A stretch of DNA of 64,000 bases from Chloracidobacterium sp. (GCA_016715795.1 JADJXP010000002.1:868001-932000); one strand, 5' to 3'. Counted from the stretch's first letter, positions 48,157-59,257 are shown. Notes: generated by a model not told the origin, from the sequence alone. Made by a program: numbers and translations.

Positions 48157-50316
48157 TTACGGCGCGTATACGCTGTTCAACGGGCTGTCGGTTGGCAATC
48201 CGAACTGCAACGCAGAGAATGCTCCATTCGAGCTGCTCAGGATGTACCAGTGTCCGTTTGACGGGCGATAGACGGCTATATCGGTGATGCCGTCGCCGTT
48301 GAATTCGCACGCGACCGGTATGTCGCCTGGAGCGCCGAATTGACGGGCCAGCAATCCCGTTCCCGAACTACGGTTGATATACCAGATGCCGGTCGACGGC
48401 CGATAGACAGCGATGTCGGTCGTGCCGTCACCATCGAAGTCGCCCGAGACCGGACGGTCGCCGGCCATGCCCCACTGCATCACAGTAAAGCCGCCGTTCG
48501 AGCTTGGCCTTATGTACCAGGTGCCGTTTGACGGGCGGAAGACGGCCAGATCGTTAATGCCGTCGCCGTCGAAATCGCCCGACAAGGGGCGGTCGCCCTC
48601 GGTGCCCCATTGACGGACAATGAACCCGCCATCACGGCTGCTCATTACATACCACTGGCCGTTAGACGGGCGGAATACGGCGAGATCTGAAAGGCCATCG
48701 CCGTCATGGTCACCGACAACCGGAATGTCGCCGGCCTGTCCCCACGAAATCTCCGTGATGGTGCCGGTCTCGCTCCGGCGTATCTGCCAGACGCCGCTCG
48801 ATGGGGTGAACAGGGCGATGTCTGCCACTGCGTCGCCGTCGTAATCACCTTGGACATTGATATCGCCCGGACGGCCGATAGATATGGACGAGATGGTGTT
48901 ATCACCGCTATTAAGCAGATACCATACGTTTGCCGCGTTGTCAGGAGCATCCGTGACGGTGCGCATAATGCCGATATCGGAAGCTCCATCGCCATTGAAG
49001 TCGCTGCGGTGATTGGCGGATAAAATTTGCCCGCGGATCTCACCGTCAGGGTTATTGACGGTCGCGACGTTGAAGTACCACAGGCCCGCACGCAGCTCGG
49101 CTAGTTGGGCCGCCGTTATGTCAAAAAACTGGACAAAACCATTCGTTCCTGGCGTCGGGGCGGGGCCGTTGGCCAGCGTGAAGATCACCGGTCCGTTCTC
49201 GCCCGCCGCCGCAGGGCCGTTGATAGTGCGGGATGTGATCGCGCTCGACAGATTATGCTGCGTGAGCCGTACGGCTATTCGCATTGTGTTTGCCGGCGAC
49301 GTTGGGGCAAGATTCACAAATCCCATTCCCCGTCCGGGTGTCGTGACCGGCGGGACGACGCTGTTGCCGGTGAGATTGGCACGAAACGTTCGCGGCGGGT
49401 GCGGCGTTCCGGTCGGTGTCGGCGAGGCAGTCGGCGTGGGATTAGGCGACGGCGGGACGTTTGAGAATGTCCCGGACAGCCGCGTTACGTTGCCGGTGCG
49501 CACCTCTATCGTCGAGCCATTCGTGACGACCGGGCACAGCACAGGCGTTGGTGCATTGCCGCATGCCCATTGTCCGCCTCGGTTATGCAGCGGAAATCCG
49601 CCGACAGGATTCCCGTCAACGACTACCTGCATCGGAGTGTTCTCGGGAAGATTCACGTATGAGACCCAAACATTCATCGACCTAAAGCCGAGATTCGTTC
49701 CGCCCGCAGGGCCGCCAGAGTGATACGCGGCCATCCCGCGCGGGGTGATGCCGTCGATCGGCGGACCCGTCAGTTCGGCCCATAGGTGCACCGGCGGGAC
49801 AGGTGAGCCCGGAGGTGTCGGTGATACGCCGGGCGTCGGTGAATGTGGAGGTGTCGGTGAATGCGGCGGGCCGAATATTCCCGCCAACAGGACCGCATTT
49901 CCGTTCCTGACAGAGACGTGGTCGCCGGCGATAACGGTCGGGACGGTTCCGCCGTTCGCGGTCGTCAAAAAGAGCCTCCAAGCATTTGACGCCGGCCCTG
50001 TCCGGGCCATCGCACCGATGTCCGTGTTATTCAAGAAAACGCGATAGGGCGTCGACGGCTGCGGGTTCAGGTTGAACGCATCGACGCGCAAGACGCGGTC
50101 GGCTGCATTCGTCGGTCCGTAGAATGCCGAGCCCCAAAGGATACCCGGCCCCGGAGACACCAGCGTCGCGGTCAAAGAGGGAACGGTTCCGACCTGGGCC
50201 TGCGTCCGTGTTGTCACAGCGTCAAGCACGGCAGGGGCGGTGGCCCAGAGAGTGACGGCACCGAGAAGCGCGCTGATAAATAGCGTTCTGCGAAAATGAT
50301 CGGAAAGACGTGTCAT
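48157..50316 (-). CDS. Secreted FG-GAP/VCBS repeat protein with CHRD domain
   Basis: 719 residues with signal peptide (FISALLGAVTLWATAPAV). Order: two related N-terminal domains (about 40-150 and 180-290, each with ...VRNGNAVLLAGIFG or VRTGNVTRLSGTFSN), Pro/Ser/Thr linkers, a CHRD domain (about 308-430, NPDGEIRGQIL), and six FG-GAP-type repeats (435-719) with Ca-binding DxDGDG and AVFRPSNGxWY. Likely a surface or extracellular propeller binding protein. Such proteins are abundant in Blastocatellia. Confidence 0.85.
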   Translation of the reverse strand: MTRLSDHFRRTLFISALLGAVTLWATAPAVLDAVTTRTQAQVGTVPSLTATLVSPGPGILWGSAFYGPTNAADRVLRVDAFNLNPQPSTPYRVFLNNTDIGAMARTGPASNAWRLFLTTANGGTVPTVIAGDHVSVRNGNAVLLAGIFGPPHSPTPPHSPTPGVSPTPPGSPVPPVHLWAELTGPPIDGITPRGMAAYHSGGPAGGTNLGFRSMNVWVSYVNLPENTPMQVVVDGNPVGGFPLHNRGGQWACGNAPTPVLCPVVTNGSTIEVRTGNVTRLSGTFSNVPPSPNPTPTASPTPTGTPHPPRTFRANLTGNSVVPPVTTPGRGMGFVNLAPTSPANTMRIAVRLTQHNLSSAITSRTINGPAAAGENGPVIFTLANGPAPTPGTNGFVQFFDITAAQLAELRAGLWYFNVATVNNPDGEIRGQILSANHRSDFNGDGASDIGIMRTVTDAPDNAANVWYLLNSGDNTISSISIGRPGDINVQGDYDGDAVADIALFTPSSGVWQIRRSETGTITEISWGQAGDIPVVGDHDGDGLSDLAVFRPSNGQWYVMSSRDGGFIVRQWGTEGDRPLSGDFDGDGINDLAVFRPSNGTWYIRPSSNGGFTVMQWGMAGDRPVSGDFDGDGTTDIAVYRPSTGIWYINRSSGTGLLARQFGAPGDIPVACEFNGDGITDIAVYRPSNGHWYILSSSNGAFSALQFGLPTDSPLNSVYAP

Positions 50317-50623
50317 AAACTGCTCTTCTCCCTTATTACGACTGGTTCCCCTTGTAGCTTAGACGGACAGGACCGTGACAAAGACGAAAACTTTTTCGCG
50401 CGAATCATAGCGCAGTTCTGCATCCGCTACAACCGCAAAACCGTCCTCCAAATTCTAGAATCGCGCCTTAAATCGTCCTTTAATACACGGCAGAGAAGAG
50501 ACCACTTTTTTCATGCAAATATCGCTGTTGCTTTTGGCCGGTGATTTTGCGTAAATAGATTTATTCCGATAACCCGACGGGGCCGCAATCGCGCCATGCG
50601 AGGCGGGACGTTCCCAATTCTAT
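50317..50623. other. Divergent intergenic region upstream of lon
   Basis: About 300 bp between divergent genes. No CIRCE-type palindrome (TTAGCACTC/GAGTGCTAA) and no confident promoter seen. AT-rich stretches at about 50440-50570 may hold the lon promoter. Confidence 0.4.
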
Positions 50624-53047
50624 ATGCAGGAATTTACAGACCAGAGGCCAGCCGACATCGAGCGTTTTCCAATGGTGCCGATCCGGGACGTGGTCATCTT
50701 TCCCTTCACAAAAGTCGCATTCAAGATCGGCCGCTCGTCCTCGGTCAAGGCACTTGAGCAGGCGATGGCCGGCGAGCGGCAGATCTTCCTTGCTACGCAG
50801 CACGACGCGTCGATCGATGAGCCGACGGCGGATGATGTCTTTGCAATCGGCACGCTCGGGCGGATATTACAGGCGCAGCGGCTGGACAACGGCCAGATCA
50901 AGGTCGTAGTAGAAGGGCAGGTGCGCGGCCGCACGGTCCGCACTGAGCAAGAGTCAGATGGGATGTTCTATGCCTACGTTCGACGGATCGGCGGCACGGA
51001 CGATTCCGGCTATAAGACCGATGGTCTCCTGCAAAAGGTACACGGCCTCGTCGAGCAGTTTTTGCGGATGTCGCCGGACGCGTATTCCGACGCCTTGCAC
51101 GCCAGCCTTCGTGGGACGACGGCCGGACAGATCGCTGACTCGATGGCATCGCATCTTAAGATCGACGTTGACGAAAAACAGGACCTGCTCGAGACGGTGT
51201 CGGTCCACGACCGTCTGCAGAAACTGACCGAATACCTCGAGGCGGAGATCGAGAAACGCCAGCTTGACCGCAATATTCACGCACGCACCAAGAAGCAGAT
51301 GGACAAGCACCAGCGTGAGTATTACCTGAATGAGCAGATCAAGGCCATTCACAAGGAACTCGGCCGTAAGGACGAGAAGGCCGAGCTCGAGGACCTTAAG
51401 CATAAGATCGAGAACGCCGGCATGACCGACGAAGCGGTGGAAAAGGCGATGCAGGAGTTTGCTCGACTTGAAGCGATGCCGCCGATGTCAGCCGAGGGCA
51501 CTGTGTCGCGGACATATCTCGATTGGCTCATAAATGTTCCGTGGCAGGAGCGAACCGACGAGCTTGATGATCTCGGCGAGGCCGAAAAGATACTCAACGA
51601 GGACCATTATGGACTGGAGAAGATAAAGGAACGCATTCTGGAATTCCTCGCTGTCCGGCAGCTCGTTAAGAACCCAAAGGGAACGATCCTGTGCTTCGTG
51701 GGTGCTCCGGGCGTCGGTAAAACGTCACTCGGCAAATCGATCGCTCGTGCGACAGGGCGCAAGTTCGTCCGGCTCGCCCTTGGCGGCGTTCATGACGAGG
51801 CAGAGATCAGAGGGCATCGCCGCACATATATCGGCTCGATGCCGGGGCAGATAATCCAGTTAATGAAGCGTGCGGGCACGACAAATCCCGTGATGCTGCT
51901 GGATGAGGTAGATAAGCTCGGACGCGATTTTCGCGGCGATCCGTCCGCAGCGTTGCTTGAGGTGCTCGATCCGGAGCAAAACTCGGCCTTTCGCGACCAT
52001 TACCTCGACATCGATTACGATCTGTCGCATGTTTTCTTTATTGCGACGGCGAACGTGCTGCACACGATACCGCCGGCGCTGCAGGACAGGCTCGAAATAC
52101 TGAATCTCTCGGGCTATACCGAGCGAGAGAAGGTCGAGATCGCAAAGAGGCATCTCATCTCAAAACAGTGCGATAACAGCGGTGTTGACTGCAGCCGCGT
52201 GACGTTTACCGATGACGGCATTCTCGAGATCATCCGCCATTACACACGTGAGGCGGGCGTTCGCAATCTCGAACGCGAGATAGGCTCGTGTCTCAGGAAG
52301 ATCGCGCGACAGTTCGTTGCGGCCGAGACCAAGGACGATTTCCGCGTGGTCATCGACGCCGAGAAGGTGCAGGAGCTGCTCGGCACTATCAGATTCCGCA
52401 AACAGGATATAGCGCGAACGAGTGAGATCGGCTTGGTCAACGGCCTTGCGTGGACCGAGGTCGGCGGCGACGTTCTGCAGGTTGAGGCGACGTTGGTCAA
52501 AGGCAAAGGCGACGTCACGCTGACCGGCAAGCTCGGCGAGGTCATGCAGGAATCGGCGAAGGCCGCGTTGACGTGTGTCCGTACGAGAGCTGAGGAATTG
52601 GGTATCGATCCGGCTGACTTTAAGGAAAAAGACCTGCACATACACGTGCCGGAGGGAGCTATCCCAAAGGATGGCCCGTCGGCCGGCATAACAATGGCGA
52701 CGGCGATGGTGTCCGCCCTGACACGAAAGCGGGCGCGGCACGACGTGGCGATGACGGGCGAGATAACGCTCCGCGGCAAGGTGCTGCCTATCGGGGGCGT
52801 GAAGGAAAAACTGCTGGCTGCCCATCGTTTTGGGCTCAAGACGCTCATCTTGTCCAAAGAGAATGAAAAGGACCTGGCAGACGTGCCCGAAGAGGTCCGA
52901 GATGACCTGACGATCCACGTTGTCGACACCATCGATGAAGTGCTCAAATTCGCTATCGAGCCGGACATTGATTCCGAGAAACTGGATACACCACAGGTCT
53001 GGAATCCGGACGCGCCGTCTTCCGAGATCGGCGCCGCCATCGAATAA
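50624..53047 (+). CDS. lon: ATP-dependent protease Lon
   Basis: 807 residues. N-terminal LonN domain (VPIRDVVIFPFTKVAF), coiled coil, AAA+ module with Walker A GAPGVGKT and VMLLDEVDKLG, and the protease domain with Ser686 (DGPSAGIT) and Lys727 (GGVKEKLL). Degrades misfolded and regulatory proteins. Followed 15 bp later by a conserved small gene, then engB. Confidence 0.97.
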   Translation: MQEFTDQRPADIERFPMVPIRDVVIFPFTKVAFKIGRSSSVKALEQAMAGERQIFLATQHDASIDEPTADDVFAIGTLGRILQAQRLDNGQIKVVVEGQVRGRTVRTEQESDGMFYAYVRRIGGTDDSGYKTDGLLQKVHGLVEQFLRMSPDAYSDALHASLRGTTAGQIADSMASHLKIDVDEKQDLLETVSVHDRLQKLTEYLEAEIEKRQLDRNIHARTKKQMDKHQREYYLNEQIKAIHKELGRKDEKAELEDLKHKIENAGMTDEAVEKAMQEFARLEAMPPMSAEGTVSRTYLDWLINVPWQERTDELDDLGEAEKILNEDHYGLEKIKERILEFLAVRQLVKNPKGTILCFVGAPGVGKTSLGKSIARATGRKFVRLALGGVHDEAEIRGHRRTYIGSMPGQIIQLMKRAGTTNPVMLLDEVDKLGRDFRGDPSAALLEVLDPEQNSAFRDHYLDIDYDLSHVFFIATANVLHTIPPALQDRLEILNLSGYTEREKVEIAKRHLISKQCDNSGVDCSRVTFTDDGILEIIRHYTREAGVRNLEREIGSCLRKIARQFVAAETKDDFRVVIDAEKVQELLGTIRFRKQDIARTSEIGLVNGLAWTEVGGDVLQVEATLVKGKGDVTLTGKLGEVMQESAKAALTCVRTRAEELGIDPADFKEKDLHIHVPEGAIPKDGPSAGITMATAMVSALTRKRARHDVAMTGEITLRGKVLPIGGVKEKLLAAHRFGLKTLILSKENEKDLADVPEEVRDDLTIHVVDTIDEVLKFAIEPDIDSEKLDTPQVWNPDAPSSEIGAAIE

Positions 53048-53062
53048 CGCAGGAGTGCCCTA

Positions 53063-53503
53063 ATGAACCGAAAAGCATCAGCCGAACTGATAATGAAGCT
53101 CTATGACCTTCGCCGCGAAGAGAAAATGCGCGAGGCTCGGGCATGGTTCGTTTCTTTTTTTCCCGAGAGTGCCGAAGACATCCTGAAAGTGATGATCGAT
53201 GCCGAAACGAGCGCGAAATACCGAATGGTCTCGACCTATTGGGACATGGCGGCGAGCTTTGTTAATCGCGGAGCGATCGATGAGGATATGTTCTTTGATT
53301 CGGCCGGCGAGATATGGGTCGTGTTCTCAAAGATACAGCCATACGTCGCTCAAATGCGTGAGACGCTCGGCAACCCAAACTATCTCAAGCACCTCGACGA
53401 TCTCGTGATGCGCCAGCCAAACGCCCTCGATACGCTCGCTCAGCGTCGCGAGATGATGAAACGCTGGATGGAGGCGCGCGCAGAGATGGCAAAGTCGGGG
53501 TGA
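53063..53503 (+). CDS. Conserved hypothetical helical protein
   Basis: 146 residues with AGGAGTG before the ATG. All-helical; contains STYWDMAASFVNRGAIDEDMFFDSAGEIWVVFSKIQ, seen in uncharacterised proteins of related bacteria. No signal or membrane segment. Overlaps engB (GTGA). A regulator or adaptor of Lon or a ribosome factor is possible from context only. Confidence 0.6.
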   Translation: MNRKASAELIMKLYDLRREEKMREARAWFVSFFPESAEDILKVMIDAETSAKYRMVSTYWDMAASFVNRGAIDEDMFFDSAGEIWVVFSKIQPYVAQMRETLGNPNYLKHLDDLVMRQPNALDTLAQRREMMKRWMEARAEMAKSG

Positions 53504-54096
53504 AGATCACGTCTGCCGAATTCGTTTACAGCGCATTCGAGCGCTCACACTGGCGACACGACGGCCGGCCGGAGATAGCATTTCTAGGCCGTTCGAATGT
53601 TGGAAAATCGTCGCTCATAAACTCGCTGCTCCAACGAAAGGGCCTCGCCCGCACGTCGAATACGCCGGGACGCACGCAGAGCATTAATTTCTTTCTCATC
53701 AATAGCGAATTCTATTTCGCCGATCTGCCGGGCTACGGTTACGCGAAGGTCTCAAAGACGATGCGGAGCGATTGGGGCAATATGGCAGAGGAGTATCTGG
53801 CCGAACGGGACGAGCTTCGGCTGTGTGTCCAGCTTATCGATTCGCGACACAAGCCAACGGCGCTCGACCTGCAATTGAATGAATGGCTTTGCCATTACCA
53901 TAAGCCGCATCTGGTAGTGGCGACAAAGGCGGACAAGCTGTCGAATAACGAATTGCGACATTCGCTCGCCGAGGCGGGCAAGGTGCTTAAAGGCGTCAAG
54001 ATCATCGCGTATTCATCGCAGACGGGTCGCGGACGTGATGATGTTTGGGCGGAGTTGCAGGCCGCATTAAGAGATGGCCACGAATGCACGAATTAA
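53500..54096 (+). CDS. engB: Ribosome biogenesis GTPase EngB/YsxC
   Basis: 198 residues from GTG 53500. G1 GRSNVGKSS (30-38), G3 DLPGYGYAKV, G4 TKADKL. Essential 50S assembly GTPase. The C-terminal GHECTN and the TAA stop are coded by the left arm of a palindromic repeat (54077), so the ancestral tail is altered. Confidence 0.95.
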   Translation: MKITSAEFVYSAFERSHWRHDGRPEIAFLGRSNVGKSSLINSLLQRKGLARTSNTPGRTQSINFFLINSEFYFADLPGYGYAKVSKTMRSDWGNMAEEYLAERDELRLCVQLIDSRHKPTALDLQLNEWLCHYHKPHLVVATKADKLSNNELRHSLAEAGKVLKGVKIIAYSSQTGRGRDDVWAELQAALRDGHECTN

Positions 54097-54144
54097 AGAG
54101 ACAAGATGCTGCCAAAGTTAGTTTTTTATTCGTGCATTCGTGGC
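54077..54144. repeat. Palindrome with 8-bp units at the engB 3' end
   Basis: GCCACGAATGCACGAAT (54077-54093) faces ATTCGTGCATTCGTGGC (54128-54144), a perfect 17-bp inverted repeat; units CACGAATG and CACGAATT follow an 8-bp step. The engB stop is inside the left-arm edge. The rest of the gap to 54381 holds no clear gene; it is the rho leader. Confidence 0.85.
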
Positions 54145-54381
54145 TGATCGGAAAAAGTTGATTTTTTGGTTGCTTTTATCGGCGCAATGGTGTAAATATT
54201 TAGACAATCCCTTTAGTTCAGGGTTTCTCGAGGGCCAAAGGGTCCGTTTCACGGCATACTACATACGATCCGTACGATTTTCTCCGCCTCTTAATACATT
54301 GTCCTATCTGTCGCGTAGATGCGCGGGAAAATCACAAATCCTTAAGAATGTTCAAATGAAGGGCTGCCTTCCAACTTAATC

Positions 54382-55791
<1,410 letters not shown>

Positions 55792-55835
55792 AAAAGAAGG
55801 GAATAGAGCTTTTAGGATAGTGAGTATGTGAATAT

Positions 55836-57227
55836 CTACCTAATTGTCGGGAAAACGTTGCTGTTTGGTCTGTAAACACTATCCTTGGCGTTTCGCACGC
55901 CTTGTGAATATCCGGTCAACCTTCCGCCTTCGTATGATCTGTCCGGGTACTGCTTTTCATCAGGACATGTAATGTTCGAGTTCACCCCGGTGTCTTTTAC
56001 CGAATTGTAACCCGCGTTCCAGCCGTCAATGAATCCGCGACAGAACGGCGATACACGAACGTTTGTGGCGCCAGTACCGTTAGAGGCAACCTGGGTGTTG
56101 TCCTTGGCCTCGGGCCACAAAGCCACCACAACTATTACGAGGCCGAGCAGGAATAAAGCAGCGACGCCGATGACAAAGGGTTGGCGAATCAAGGTAGTTC
56201 GCCAATGGCTGGAACTAACGGGGAGCGGCCGCGTGGATTGTGGCTCCAAGGGAAAATTAGTTCTTATCTTAGTTGCTACCGAGACGTCCCCAGCCGGAAA
56301 TTGCAGGCGAGCGCCGGAGTCAGGCCGCAATACGGTCTCCTCGATATTTCGGATGTCCTCCTCTAATCTTGGATTGCTGATCTTGTCCGAATCCAGAATC
56401 TCCGTCTTTTGGTCCGACCGATTCTCGACAACGGGCTCTACTAGTCTCGACAGTTCATCAGCCATCGAGATTGCCGACGCGTAACGATTTTCTGGCAGTT
56501 TTTGCAGTGCCTTGTTGACAATTCTTACGATATTCCCGGGAATATTTCGAGGCAGTGGCGCGAAATCTTTCGTCATCACCGCGAACATTCTCTCGCTCGG
56601 ATGTTCTTGTGGAAATGGCAGCTTACCTGTCAACAACTGATAAAGAACAACACCGACCGACCAAATGTCAGTTTGCACCGTGCGTTTTCCATCGAACGCC
56701 TCCGGCGACATATAGGCGTAGGTTCCAATAATCGTTGAACTAACGCCTGTCGTTTGCATCGCACGCGAAATTCCAAAATCGGCAAGTCGGGGCGTGTCAC
56801 CTTGTATTAGGATGTTCTCAGGTTTGATATCACGATGGATGATTCGTTTGCGATGGAGATATTCAAGGCCGTGGAGTATTCCTAATGTTATCTCCACCGA
56901 TTTTGCAATCGGAATGGATTTTCCGCCTTTGAGCTTATCGGCAAGAGAGCCACCGTCTGCATATTCGCTTACCATCACAACCTGCCCGTCGTAAACGTCT
57001 GCGTCGATGATCGGCAGGACGTTCGGATGGCCGCTGGCCTCTTCCCACAGCATTGCTTCGCGGCTGATCGCGTCAAAATTGACCTGTTCATCGTGCGGGA
57101 GCTTGACGGCGACGCGTTTAGTGAGGAATTGTGACTTTTTCTCGGCGAGCCAGACCTCGCCAAAGCCACCCTTGCCGAGCTTTGACACGAGCGCATACGG
57201 CCCGATCTGCTGTCCTTCACGAAACAT
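55836..57227 (-). CDS. Membrane Ser/Thr protein kinase (PknB-like)
   Basis: 463 residues from ATG 57227; an ATG at 57263 is possible. Kinase domain 1-270: GKGGFGEVW (P-loop), VAVKL, HRDIKPEN, DFGISR, and TYAYMSPEAF. Linker, then one membrane helix (FVIGVAALFLLGLVIVVVALW) and a small Cys-containing extracytoplasmic domain (PFCRGFIDGWNAGYNS ... CPDEK). No PASTA repeats. Ligand unknown. Confidence 0.92.
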   Translation of the reverse strand: MFREGQQIGPYALVSKLGKGGFGEVWLAEKKSQFLTKRVAVKLPHDEQVNFDAISREAMLWEEASGHPNVLPIIDADVYDGQVVMVSEYADGGSLADKLKGGKSIPIAKSVEITLGILHGLEYLHRKRIIHRDIKPENILIQGDTPRLADFGISRAMQTTGVSSTIIGTYAYMSPEAFDGKRTVQTDIWSVGVVLYQLLTGKLPFPQEHPSERMFAVMTKDFAPLPRNIPGNIVRIVNKALQKLPENRYASAISMADELSRLVEPVVENRSDQKTEILDSDKISNPRLEEDIRNIEETVLRPDSGARLQFPAGDVSVATKIRTNFPLEPQSTRPLPVSSSHWRTTLIRQPFVIGVAALFLLGLVIVVVALWPEAKDNTQVASNGTGATNVRVSPFCRGFIDGWNAGYNSVKDTGVNSNITCPDEKQYPDRSYEGGRLTGYSQGVRNAKDSVYRPNSNVFPTIR

Positions 57228-57284
57228 TGTTACGTCAGAGTATCTATTTGATAGCCTTTGCAACGGGAAATGTCAAGAAAAACC

Positions 57285-57313
57285 TTGACTGGACGGGTCT
57301 TATGTGGTATAGT
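57285..57313 (+). promoter_or_regulatory. Sigma70-type promoter upstream of glgA
   Basis: TTGACT, an exact 17-bp spacer and TATAGT. The best promoter in the window. Transcription from here gives a ~210-nt leader before glgA. Confidence 0.75.
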
Positions 57314-57431
57314 GTTGCACAAATATGACAGAGCAGAACACGAATCTGTTTTTTTGCGCGAAATTCGTGGAACACGCTAACAATATGCCTGTAAGCTCAA
57401 TCAGGACAATATTTACAGCGTTCCGCTCAGG

Positions 57432-57480
57432 GTGGAACACGGGCGGAACGCGGCCGGAACACCAGACAGACATGGAACGG
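57432..57480 (+). repeat. GGAAC direct repeats in the glgA leader
   Basis: GTGGAACACG (57432), GCGGAACGCG (57443) and CCGGAACACC (57454) recur with an 11-bp step; further GGAAC words at 57367 and 57472. Located between the promoter and glgA; could be a protein-binding iteron set or another short-period array. Confidence 0.55.
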
Positions 57481-57530
57481 CGATTTGACGCGAAAATCGG
57501 CTCAGGGTCTACTATTAAACGGCCAACACT

Positions 57531-58955
57531 ATGCGTGTAGCAGTAATATCCTCGGAGGCGGTTCCTTACTCCAAGACCGGCGGTCTTGGCGACGTGGCGG
57601 GAGCTTTGCCAAAGGCGCTCAAGCAGATCGGCGTCGATTCGATGCTGATCACGCCGTGCTATTGGCAGACGAAAGGCGAATACCTCTGGGAAACGGCCAT
57701 CGACGACCTTTGGGTGACCTGGCGAGGGCAGGCGGTGAGGGCCAAGGCGTTTTACAGCGAGGCGAATGGGTCGCCAACATTCCTGATCGACTATCCGCCG
57801 CTGTTTCACCGCGATTCGATCTACGGTTACAGGGAAGACTACGAGCGTTTTGCCTTCTTTTGCCATGCCGTATTGGCCCTGATCGAACGTCTCGGCCCGG
57901 CTCCTGACATCATCCATCTCAACGACTGGCACACGGGATTTGCGGCCGTGGAATTTGCTCTTAGGCGACGGGTTCAGCCGTATTGGCAGCGAAGCCGGAC
58001 GGTATTTTCGATCCACAACATGGCGTATCAGGGCGGTTTCGGATTGGGCGAATTGCCGAGTTTAGGTTTTACTTCAAGTGCGGCGACAAATGCATTTACT
58101 TTCAACGGTTACGCATCTGCAATGAAAGCGGGACTTGAAGTATCTGACATGCTCTCGACCGTCTCAAAACGGTATGCGCACGAGATTCAAACGAGCGAAT
58201 TCGGTCATGGCTTGGAGTGGCTGACCCGACAGCGCTCGAACCGGCTGATCGGCATCACAAACGGCGTCGATTACGAGGTTTGGAACCCTGAAACGGATAC
58301 GGAATTGCCCGCTCATTTCTCGATGGACGATATGTTGGGCAAAGTCGAGTGTAAACGGCACCTGCTTGAGCAGTTTTCACTGCCGGTCGAGCTTGACAGG
58401 CCCATTTTTGCGAGTGTAACGCGACTCACGGGCCAAAAAGGGGTCGAGCTGATCAAACAGGGCGCGGGCGATATTTTGGCGGCGGGCGGCTTTTTTATCG
58501 CGTTGGGATCCGGCGAGCGCGATGCCGAGCGCTTCCTGCAGGCGTTGCGCGACTATTCGCCTTCACGGGTCGGCGTGTATATCGGCTATAATGAGTCATT
58601 GGCACATCTGATCGAGGCCGGCGCAGATATGTTCCTGATGCCGTCAAAGTTCGAGCCGTGCGGGCTAAACCAAATGTATTCATTGAGATACGGCACTGTT
58701 CCGATCGTCCGTGCCGTCGGCGGCCTCGATGACACGGTCCAAAATTGGGACGCCGTTACGCAAACCGGCAACGGCTTCAAATTCGGCCCGTACAGGGCCG
58801 AAAAGCTGCTCGAAAAGATCTATGAGGCTCGATTTGCCTATGAGGATAAGCAAGCGTGGGCAAGAATTCAACGAAACGGAATGTCAATAGACAATTCGTG
58901 GGAAAACGCGGCACGGAACTATGTAAGGCTTTACGATTTTACTCTACACGGCTAG
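57531..58955 (+). CDS. glgA: Glycogen synthase
   Basis: 474 residues, GT5 family. N-terminal VAVISSEAVPYSKTGGLGDVAGALPKAL (KTGGL motif binds ADP-glucose), HLNDWHTG, and the C-terminal MPSKFEPCGLNQMYSLRYGTVPIVRAVGGLDDTV. Makes alpha-1,4-glucan from ADP-glucose. A leader frame of 71 codons (57325-57540) overlaps its start but has no recognisable content. Confidence 0.96.
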   Translation: MRVAVISSEAVPYSKTGGLGDVAGALPKALKQIGVDSMLITPCYWQTKGEYLWETAIDDLWVTWRGQAVRAKAFYSEANGSPTFLIDYPPLFHRDSIYGYREDYERFAFFCHAVLALIERLGPAPDIIHLNDWHTGFAAVEFALRRRVQPYWQRSRTVFSIHNMAYQGGFGLGELPSLGFTSSAATNAFTFNGYASAMKAGLEVSDMLSTVSKRYAHEIQTSEFGHGLEWLTRQRSNRLIGITNGVDYEVWNPETDTELPAHFSMDDMLGKVECKRHLLEQFSLPVELDRPIFASVTRLTGQKGVELIKQGAGDILAAGGFFIALGSGERDAERFLQALRDYSPSRVGVYIGYNESLAHLIEAGADMFLMPSKFEPCGLNQMYSLRYGTVPIVRAVGGLDDTVQNWDAVTQTGNGFKFGPYRAEKLLEKIYEARFAYEDKQAWARIQRNGMSIDNSWENAARNYVRLYDFTLHG

Positions 58956-59008
58956 AGTTCATGACCGTGCTATATTCAAGCTTGAGAAGCTCGACAAGAG
59001 GATTTAGT

Positions 59009-59257
59009 ATGCCAATCCAAACCGTCAATATTGATAAGGTTGATCAGCAACTGGCCGAGTTGCTTTCTATCGCCCGAGAAAAAGGTGAGATTCAAATCGT
59101 GCAAAACGGGGAACCGCTCGGTCTCCTCGAATCAGTTGCCCCACCAGAGAAGAAGAAAAAACGCGTTGCAGGCTTGCATGAAGGGAACATTATTTTCATG
59201 GCCGAGGACTTCGATGCGCCTTTGCCGGACGAGTTTTGGCTGGGAGAAGACTCTTGA
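59009..59257 (+). CDS. Antitoxin of a VapBC/Phd-type pair
   Basis: 82 residues from ATG 59009. Short beta strand and helix (MPIQTVNIDKVDQQLAELLSIAREKGEIQIVQNGEPLG), a Phd/YefM-like DNA-binding antitoxin fold, then a toxin-binding tail (DFDAPLPDEFWLG). Overlaps the PIN gene. Presumably autorepresses the operon with its partner. Confidence 0.8.
   Translation: MPIQTVNIDKVDQQLAELLSIAREKGEIQIVQNGEPLGLLESVAPPEKKKKRVAGLHEGNIIFMAEDFDAPLPDEFWLGEDS

Noticed and set aside
50317..50623. CIRCE or other heat-shock operator before lon
   Set aside because: The expected TTAGCACTC/GAGTGCTAA is absent.
54140..54379. 79-codon frame before rho
   Set aside because: Starts in the palindromic repeat and has no motif; probably leader RNA.
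57325..57540. 71-codon frame in the glgA leader
   Set aside because: Overlaps the glgA start, no ribosome site and no conserved pattern; kept only as a possible leader peptide.
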